A stretch of DNA of 35,876 bases, taken from an uncultured Bacteroidota bacterium (lineage in GTDB: Bacteria; Bacteroidota; Bacteroidia; Chitinophagales; Saprospiraceae). A program made the translations under genes and the position numbers. The notes beneath the pieces were generated by a model. The model was not told the DNA's origin. It was given only the letters and a program-made list of their open reading frames with translations, and made no database searches. Positions 30,296 through 35,876 of this stretch are shown one piece after another. The first letter of the stretch is position 1; the number at the start of each line of letters is the position of its first letter. The stretch is taken from the NCBI GenBank assembly GCA_937861115.1, contig CALMBD010000202.1, forward strand, positions 1 to 35,876. The letters are read 5' to 3'.

Positions 30296-31108
30296 CTACC
30301 CGATCGCTTCCCGTATCCGCACCAGCCGCTCCAGGAGTCCTTCCAGCCGGTCAAGCGGCAACATGTTGGCGCCGTCCGATTTGGCCTCGGAGGGCTTGGG
30401 GTGCGTTTCGATAAACAGGCCGTCAGCGCCCACGGCAATTCCCGCCCTGGCGATGGTCTCAATCAGCGCTGGCCGCCCGCCCGTTACGCCGCTGCTTTGG
30501 TTGGGCTGCTGCAGCGAGTGTGTGCAGTCGAGCACTACCGTGGCGCCAAACGATTGCATGGCCGGCAACCCGCGGAAGTCGACGATGAGATCCTGGTAAC
30601 CGAAAGTGGTGCCCCGCTCGGTCAGGATAACGTTCTGATTGCCTTCTTCCTGTACCTTTTCCATGGCAAAACGCATGGCCTCGGGGCTTACAAACTGACC
30701 TTTTTTGATGTTGACCACCTTGCCGGTCTGTGCGGCAGCGACCAGCAGGCTGGTCTGCCGGCACAAAAAGGCGGGTATTTGCAGGATGTCGACGTATGCC
30801 GCCGCCATTGCCGCTTCGGCATCGGTATGGATATCGGTAGTGACGGGAATATCGAAGTGGTCTCCGACGGCCTTCAGAATATTCAGCGCCTTCTCGTCGC
30901 CAATGCCGGTAAAGGAATCGCGTTTGCTGCGGTTGGCTTTCCGGTATGAGCCTTTGAATACATAGGGTATACTGAGCCGGGTGCATATCTCATTGACCTT
31001 TCCGGCAATGTCGAAGGCCATCTGCTCGCCTTCGATAGCGCAAGGTCCCGCGATCAGGAAGAAATTGTTTGACTCGACGTCTTTTATTCTTGGAATAGCG
31101 ATTGTCAT
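30296..31108 (-). CDS. kdsA: 3-deoxy-8-phosphooctulonate synthase
   Basis: A 270-residue TIM-barrel enzyme that condenses phosphoenolpyruvate with arabinose 5-phosphate to give KDO 8-phosphate, an early step in the KDO part of lipopolysaccharide. Motifs include FFLIAGPCAIEGEQ (with Cys23), PYVFKGSYRKANRSK, SFTGIGDEKALNILK, DIHTDAEA, DILQIPAFLCRQTSLL, NIKKGQFVSPEAM, LTERGTTFGYQDLIVDFR and FIETHPKPSEAKSDGANM. The Cys in the GPC motif is the metal ligand of the metal-dependent class rather than the Asn of E. coli KdsA (family knowledge). Presence implies an outer membrane with KDO. It is in the same direction as the M1 peptidase gene upstream. Confidence 0.96.
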   Translation of the reverse strand: MTIAIPRIKDVESNNFFLIAGPCAIEGEQMAFDIAGKVNEICTRLSIPYVFKGSYRKANRSKRDSFTGIGDEKALNILKAVGDHFDIPVTTDIHTDAEAAMAAAYVDILQIPAFLCRQTSLLVAAAQTGKVVNIKKGQFVSPEAMRFAMEKVQEEGNQNVILTERGTTFGYQDLIVDFRGLPAMQSFGATVVLDCTHSLQQPNQSSGVTGGRPALIETIARAGIAVGADGLFIETHPKPSEAKSDGANMLPLDRLEGLLERLVRIREAIG

Positions 31109-31198
31109 GTTATGTAATTGATATTGCGTTTATAAACCTGGTTTTGTCTGCCGCGCAGGGCCGGTGCGGCAGCAAAGGAAATGATCCTTTTCATACAC

Positions 31199-34100
31199 TT
31201 ACCGGGCTATGTTTTCCAGTATTTCAGCGGGTTCGGCATTGCGTATCTTTATGCTCCACGATATCCACTTCAAATAGTTGCCGCCGCCGAAAATAGCGTT
31301 GCTGTTGGTGCCGCCACCCGCTTCAATGTATTTATCCCTGAGCGTTTTCGAATTGATCAGCGGGAAATAGACTTCCAGCCCGCCGTTGAAAAACTCAAGC
31401 ATCAGTCCGCCGCTCCACAGCAATTGCTCGCTGGAGGGCCGGCCGGAGCCGAGCGAAGTGGCGTCGTCGAACCAACCGATATCAAACCAGGGCTTTATCG
31501 GAATGTCGAGCGGAAGCCGGCGGGGCAGGTCGGCCTTCAGGTTCAGTGCGAGGATGAAGTTGTTGGAGTTGCCAAAGGTGCCGGCAAAGGCAGAACCGAA
31601 CGCCCCTTTAAGCCCGCCTTCGGTTTGACTGACCTGCCTGCCGAGCATGCCGTCGGCGCCGCTGCGGGCCAGGAATACTTCATCAAAACGATAATCATTG
31701 AAGCCTTGCGGGTTAAGCGCCAGCGATGCCTGCGCCACATCTCCACCCACGATACCTGCATTGCGGCGGTCGTTTTGGAGAAAAAAGCCGGCAAAGGCGC
31801 GCAATGTGACCTTGTTTTTCCGGGCATAAAAGTACTGCTGTTTCCATTCCAGGGTGTTGCGCAGGTATTTTCCTTTGTTGCCGAATGCGTCCGGACTGTT
31901 CTGCCACTCCAGCGCTGCAGTGAAGTGGAACGGGTTGGGGGCTTTGGACTGCTTTGCGACATAACGCGTTTCATAAATCGTGTAGCGGTCGTAGACTTTT
32001 CCCGTAAAAGCACCGTCGGTCCGGACGTCGTTTTCCTTTCCAATAAACAGCACGCGGAATTGCAGGTAATGCCGGAACGAGTTGGAGCGGTCATGCAGTT
32101 CGGCCCGGATCTGCGGCGCCAGCCTGTAATATTTGAGGTAATAGTCGTCTTTCCAGTTGTAGTCGAAATCGTAGGTCTTGGCGCTTAATCCAACGGTAAT
32201 CCTGGATGCCGGGCCCTTGGTAAATATTTTCCAGCGGAGATCGGCAAATCCTGCGAAACGCCCCGAACCGGTAGCGAATCCCGGCGCCAGGTAATACTGG
32301 AAACGGCGGGGCGGCAGCAACGGGTTGTATATTATTGCGCCGATGATGGCCTTGTCGTAATTGTTCCAGCCAACACCGGGCATCACCGCTATCGTGCTGC
32401 GACCGGGATGCTGAAAAGGTACAAAACTGCGCACCTCAAGCGGCTCGAAAGCGGGCAGGAAACCACTGGTGCGCCGCATGTTGTTTTTCCGGTTCAGGTC
32501 CAGCACCGTATGCGCATGGTCAATTTCAAAAGCATCTGCATCGCAAGGCGGAAATTCGACGGTTCCCGTCGACGTGTACCACTTTGTTTCCACCGGCTTA
32601 CCGGCTTTGAGGGCGGTCACGGAATAGGGGGCGTTCAGTTCGCCATAATTCCCGATATCCAGTTTCCAGGTTCCATTGGCCTCCTGCACTGCATTTTTTA
32701 GCACAAAATCGGCCCGTTTTTGTGTTTGAACGGTTTCGAAAAACCAGCCGGCCTCAAGGCCCTGATCCTGAAACACCCTTTTCAGGTCGTCGGGATACGG
32801 ATGCCGGAATTGCCATTGCCGGTAGTATTCGCGCATGGCGGCATCGAGGCGTTCGGCGCCGACCGCCTGCTCCAGCCAGGCCATGCAAAGCGCCGTTTTC
32901 ATGTACACCTGGAGGCCGTATGCAATGGGGGTAAAATCGTCGGAGTGGGTGTCGGGAGGGGTGTCCAGGCGCTCGCGCGCGAGCAGCAGGTAGCCGTTTT
33001 CGAGCAGCGGACCGCTTTTTTCGGGATTGAGAATAAATCGGGGCAGGTCTATCGGTGTGTGGGAAGCATAGTACTGCTTCATGTAACGCATTTCGTAATA
33101 AGAATTCAGCCCCTCATCCATAAAGGGGTGGTCGCGCTCATTGGAAGCCAGAATACCGTAAAACCAGTTGTGGCCCACCTCGTGGGTGATCACATCGTCG
33201 AGGTCTTCGCCCGACGAGGCATTACCGATGACGGTGATCATGGGGTATTCCATGCCGCCGCCTGCGCTGAGCGCCGAGTGGACGGCGGTGGCATGCGGCC
33301 AGGGGTATTCGCCGACTTTTTCGGAGTAAAATTCCACGGCGCGGCGGACGTAAAAGGCGGATTTGGACCAGGGGCGGTCTTTGTGCCGGGTATCAGTGAA
33401 CATGCTCCAGCAATCTACCGCGCGTCCGCCGGCCAGATGTGCGGTATCGCGCTGCACGAGAAAGCGTTTGTCGGCAAACCAGGCAAAGTCGTGGACCTGC
33501 TCCGCCGTGTACCGGAGCGTTTTGAATGTTTTGGACGAGGCCGGAAAAGTGTCGCGGTATTTGTTCCAGTCCAGCAATTTGGTCTCTTCCACCTTGCGCT
33601 GCAGGAATTCGATCTCCGAAGGCGTTTGCAGCACACCTGTCGCGCCGACTATATAATTGTCGGGCAGGGTAATCGTCACATCGAACGACCCGAACTCCGA
33701 ATAAAACTCGCCTATGTCGAGGTAAGGCATCGGGTGCCAGCCCCGGTTGTCGTACACGGCGGGTTTGGGAAACCACTGGGTCATCTGGTAGGAAGTGCCT
33801 ACATGACCGAGTCGGGAAAAAGACGCCGGTATTTTGAGCGCAAACGGGGTCGATATCACAATCCGGCTGCCGGGCGGAAGCGGTTTGGCGAGCGTGATCA
33901 GGGCAATGTCGGGGTTCGCCTTGTCGTAACGCCAGGCCACTTTTTGACCGTCGACACTGAAATCGAGATTTTTGAAATAGCCCAGGTCCTTTGCTTCGGC
34001 GAAGTAAAAACGGGTATCGCCGTCGCGCAGTTTTTGTCGGCAAAAAGCCGTCTCGCGGTTCTTGAAAGCATTGCCCCACAGGTGCATCCATATCTCGTTC

Positions 34101-34318
34101 AGGGCATCGGGAGCATTGTTGATATATTCGATATCGATGCTGCCACTAACGGTGTGGGCGGTGTCGTCGAGGGTTACTGCAATTTTATAATTGACCTCCT
34201 GCTGGAAATACGGATGAGCGGGGGGTACTGTTTTCCGGTTTTCCGGTTTTCCGGTTTCGGGTGTTTGTGAGAAAAGCAGGAGGGGCTGGGCTATTATGAA
34301 CAGCAGCAAATATTTCAT
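31199..34318 (-). CDS. M1 metallopeptidase fused to a beta-barrel-like C-terminal region
   Basis: A 1039-residue protein with a signal peptide (MKYLLLFIIAQPLLLFSQ). Residues about 35-600 are an M1 gluzincin peptidase: a beta-saddle domain (YKIAVTLDDTAHTVSGSIDIEY), GGMEYP (354-359) and the zinc site HEVGH (His379, Glu380, His383) with Glu402 (FMDEGLNSYYEM). Aminopeptidases of this family remove N-terminal residues. Residues about 620-1039 show repeated alternating strands with aromatics (RFQYYLAPGFATGSGRFAGFADLRWKIF, YYLKYYRLAPQIRAEL, GGLMLEFFNGGLEVYFPL), which look like an outer-membrane barrel. The peptidase would thus be anchored in the outer membrane. It lies 27 bp downstream of the DUF4153-type gene. 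Confidence 0.92.
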   Translation of the reverse strand: MKYLLLFIIAQPLLLFSQTPETGKPENRKTVPPAHPYFQQEVNYKIAVTLDDTAHTVSGSIDIEYINNAPDALNEIWMHLWGNAFKNRETAFCRQKLRDGDTRFYFAEAKDLGYFKNLDFSVDGQKVAWRYDKANPDIALITLAKPLPPGSRIVISTPFALKIPASFSRLGHVGTSYQMTQWFPKPAVYDNRGWHPMPYLDIGEFYSEFGSFDVTITLPDNYIVGATGVLQTPSEIEFLQRKVEETKLLDWNKYRDTFPASSKTFKTLRYTAEQVHDFAWFADKRFLVQRDTAHLAGGRAVDCWSMFTDTRHKDRPWSKSAFYVRRAVEFYSEKVGEYPWPHATAVHSALSAGGGMEYPMITVIGNASSGEDLDDVITHEVGHNWFYGILASNERDHPFMDEGLNSYYEMRYMKQYYASHTPIDLPRFILNPEKSGPLLENGYLLLARERLDTPPDTHSDDFTPIAYGLQVYMKTALCMAWLEQAVGAERLDAAMREYYRQWQFRHPYPDDLKRVFQDQGLEAGWFFETVQTQKRADFVLKNAVQEANGTWKLDIGNYGELNAPYSVTALKAGKPVETKWYTSTGTVEFPPCDADAFEIDHAHTVLDLNRKNNMRRTSGFLPAFEPLEVRSFVPFQHPGRSTIAVMPGVGWNNYDKAIIGAIIYNPLLPPRRFQYYLAPGFATGSGRFAGFADLRWKIFTKGPASRITVGLSAKTYDFDYNWKDDYYLKYYRLAPQIRAELHDRSNSFRHYLQFRVLFIGKENDVRTDGAFTGKVYDRYTIYETRYVAKQSKAPNPFHFTAALEWQNSPDAFGNKGKYLRNTLEWKQQYFYARKNKVTLRAFAGFFLQNDRRNAGIVGGDVAQASLALNPQGFNDYRFDEVFLARSGADGMLGRQVSQTEGGLKGAFGSAFAGTFGNSNNFILALNLKADLPRRLPLDIPIKPWFDIGWFDDATSLGSGRPSSEQLLWSGGLMLEFFNGGLEVYFPLINSKTLRDKYIEAGGGTNSNAIFGGGNYLKWISWSIKIRNAEPAEILENIAR

Positions 34319-34345
34319 ATTCCTCTGATGTGGGGGCGGGGTGTA

Positions 34346-35876
34346 TTATTTTTCTTTAAAAAAGAGGTAGCCGGTCAACCCGTACAGGGCAGGGTCGCCT
34401 GCCTTCCGGCTGATGTTGACGCTGGTGGCGACTATCCGCAACGCCCCTTTTTTGCCGGTCAGGTCAAACGTCAGGTCGATGGGAGGCAAAGACTCGTATG
34501 TGCTCTTTTCCCTGCCGGCGATCCATTTTTGCAGCTGCCTGGACAAGTCGAAAGATTCCAGCAGGGCAGACTTGCCGGCCAAAATCCTGTACCATTCGAG
34601 CCGTTTCCCGTCTTTAGAGATGCAAAACCAGTTGCCATCCGGTATTTGTTCGGGCAGGGCGTCGCTTAATTCCACACTTTGGAAGACCTGAAATCCTTTT
34701 ATTTCTGTCGGTTGCTGGAGTCCGGAGTACCTGGCCGAAGATTCGATGGTCAGGGTATTCGAATGAACCTGATCGCTTTGCGTCACGATACCCGCCCAGG
34801 TGGCGATGGCGGCGGCGGCGGATGACATCCTGATCTGCGGAAAACTGTCCAGCGGCATCGGCAACCAATCCATTCGCGACAGCACGCCGCGGTCGTCCAG
34901 GAACTCCAATACAGAATTGATCTTGAAAACCTCGGTGTCCGGCATTATTGCAGTACCGGGTTTGAGTCGTCCGTTCTCCAGCCGCCCGTTTTTTTCCAGC
35001 AAACCGAGTAATACCTTTTCCTGGCTGCGCTCCGATACACGCAAGGCATTGAACGGCCCGAACGCAAACAACAGGGCGAACAGCGCCAGTGAGATCGGGA
35101 TGAACTTGATATTGTCGTGTTTGGAAAACAAAAAATACAGACATGTGGCAGCCAGCCAGACGCCGAGGTGTGCCACCAGAAAACGCGGCTCCGTGACGCC
35201 GTAGTCGCCGATACGTTTGGCGATAGCGACAAACAGCAAAGCGGTTAGCGGGAGTTGCACCCACCAGAACCAGCGGCGGAAGGCGCGCACCCAGGCACTG
35301 TCGTCGTGTTCCGGCAGGTAAAAATTGAGCAGGTAGGTAAAGATGCCGGCCACCGAAAAGCCGAGCACCAGGGAGGATACCCAGCCTTTAGGCAGGTTCC
35401 AGGTAGCCAGGATTTTGCCGCCGTAGGTGTACAGGATCAGGAAATACAAACCGACGATGGGAATCAGGATATACTTGCACAGGTTCTTGAAAATGGCATT
35501 GTAGCCCCCGTCGGCTTCGCTGAGGGTATATTCCTTTGGAAAATGGTATAAAAAATAGGTCGTATTGAATATGCCCGCCAGCAGGGCGAACAGTTTCAGA
35601 TAAATACGGTTGTCGATATGCAGGTCGAATAACTGGTCAACTGCCAGGATCGCCAGCGACAGGCCTGAGTTCAGAATAAAAGTAAATACCCCCCCGACTA
35701 CGATATTGGCAAAAACCTGGCGGTTGTATTCCCAGAAGTCGGCCACGGAACGGCTGTTCAGATAGGGCGCCACAGCCACAAACAAGTGCGCCACCAGCAG
35801 CAAGGCCAGGTACTTCGGCAAAACAGTATACTCAAATGTCGATCCGGTGGTATCGAGCACAAACCAGTAACCTGCA
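34346..35876 (-). CDS. DUF4153-type polytopic membrane protein, 5' end outside the window
   Basis: At least 509 residues; the reverse frame is open to the window edge, so the N-terminus is missing and the GTG at 35860 is probably internal. The first about 300 residues hold roughly eight hydrophobic segments (YLALLLVAHLFVAVAPYL, VVGGVFTFILNSGLSLAILAV, LFALLAGIFNTTYFLYHFP, YILIPIVGLYFLILYTYG and others). The FNTTYFLYHFPKEY and GGKILATWNLPKGWVS segments fit the DUF4153 family as I remember it. A soluble C-terminal region (about 300-509) follows, with ESLPPIDLTFDLTGKKG. Function unknown. It is 27 bp upstream of the M1 gene and in the same direction, so co-transcription is likely. Confidence 0.85.
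   Translation of the reverse strand, partial: AGYWFVLDTTGSTFEYTVLPKYLALLLVAHLFVAVAPYLNSRSVADFWEYNRQVFANIVVGGVFTFILNSGLSLAILAVDQLFDLHIDNRIYLKLFALLAGIFNTTYFLYHFPKEYTLSEADGGYNAIFKNLCKYILIPIVGLYFLILYTYGGKILATWNLPKGWVSSLVLGFSVAGIFTYLLNFYLPEHDDSAWVRAFRRWFWWVQLPLTALLFVAIAKRIGDYGVTEPRFLVAHLGVWLAATCLYFLFSKHDNIKFIPISLALFALLFAFGPFNALRVSERSQEKVLLGLLEKNGRLENGRLKPGTAIMPDTEVFKINSVLEFLDDRGVLSRMDWLPMPLDSFPQIRMSSAAAAIATWAGIVTQSDQVHSNTLTIESSARYSGLQQPTEIKGFQVFQSVELSDALPEQIPDGNWFCISKDGKRLEWYRILAGKSALLESFDLSRQLQKWIAGREKSTYESLPPIDLTFDLTGKKGALRIVATSVNISRKAGDPALYGLTGYLFFKEK

Noticed and set aside
32720-34270. 516-codon plus-strand frame
   Set aside because: It is antisense to the M1 peptidase, which has a complete zinc site and signal peptide.

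Overview
The window reads as a chromosomal segment of a Bacteroidota bacterium. Its mid-50s GC and gene content suggest the Saprospiria or a nearby lineage (inference; no rRNA is present). Pointers are many Cys-anchored lipoprotein signals, promoters of the Bacteroidota type (TTG or TTTG, about 20-21 bp, then TAnnTTTG), a LytS/LytTR two-component pair, multi-copy exbD/tonB genes, a CHAT-domain protein, a PKD protein with a likely barrel end, an ECF sigma factor, and kdsA of Gram-negative LPS synthesis. I see no tRNA, rRNA, insertion sequence, phage gene or CRISPR array.

Layout. 1-6183: a truncated beta-helix lipoprotein (minus) diverges from an HtrA-type protease, followed by a small lipoprotein, the LytS/LytTR pair and a small basic secreted protein. 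6184-6738 has no gene but several RNA-like hairpins. 6739-11351 is an envelope sugar region: a DPM1-like GT2, a cellulose-synthase-like membrane GT2, a lipoprotein and a GT-C-type multi-membrane glycosyltransferase. 11355-12922 (minus) holds a CPBP/CAAX membrane protease and a small conserved protein, separated by a heptamer tandem repeat. pdxJ (plus) shares an overlapping promoter zone with them. 13715-14085 is geneless and holds a promoter-plus-terminator unit that may be a small RNA. 14086-17202 (plus) carries a small membrane protein, a PstS-like lipoprotein and a TPR protein. 17302-18672 (minus) is a Tat-exported Gfo/Idh/MocA protein.

18811-23677 (minus) is a TonB energising locus, exbB-exbD-exbD-tonB, then a strong terminator, then a second diverged exbD-tonB pair. 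24005-30295 is the most striking part. Two divergent operons share 120 bp of promoter: on the minus strand a PKD/barrel-like protein and a secreted TPR-CHAT caspase-like protein with a C-terminal membrane anchor, on the plus strand an ECF sigma factor and a single-pass membrane protein with an anti-sigma-like N-terminus and periplasmic TPRs. I propose these act together as an envelope-to-sigma signalling system driven by proteolysis. That is inference. 30296-35876 (minus) holds kdsA, an M1 metallopeptidase fused to a beta-barrel-like C-terminal half, and a truncated DUF4153-type membrane protein.
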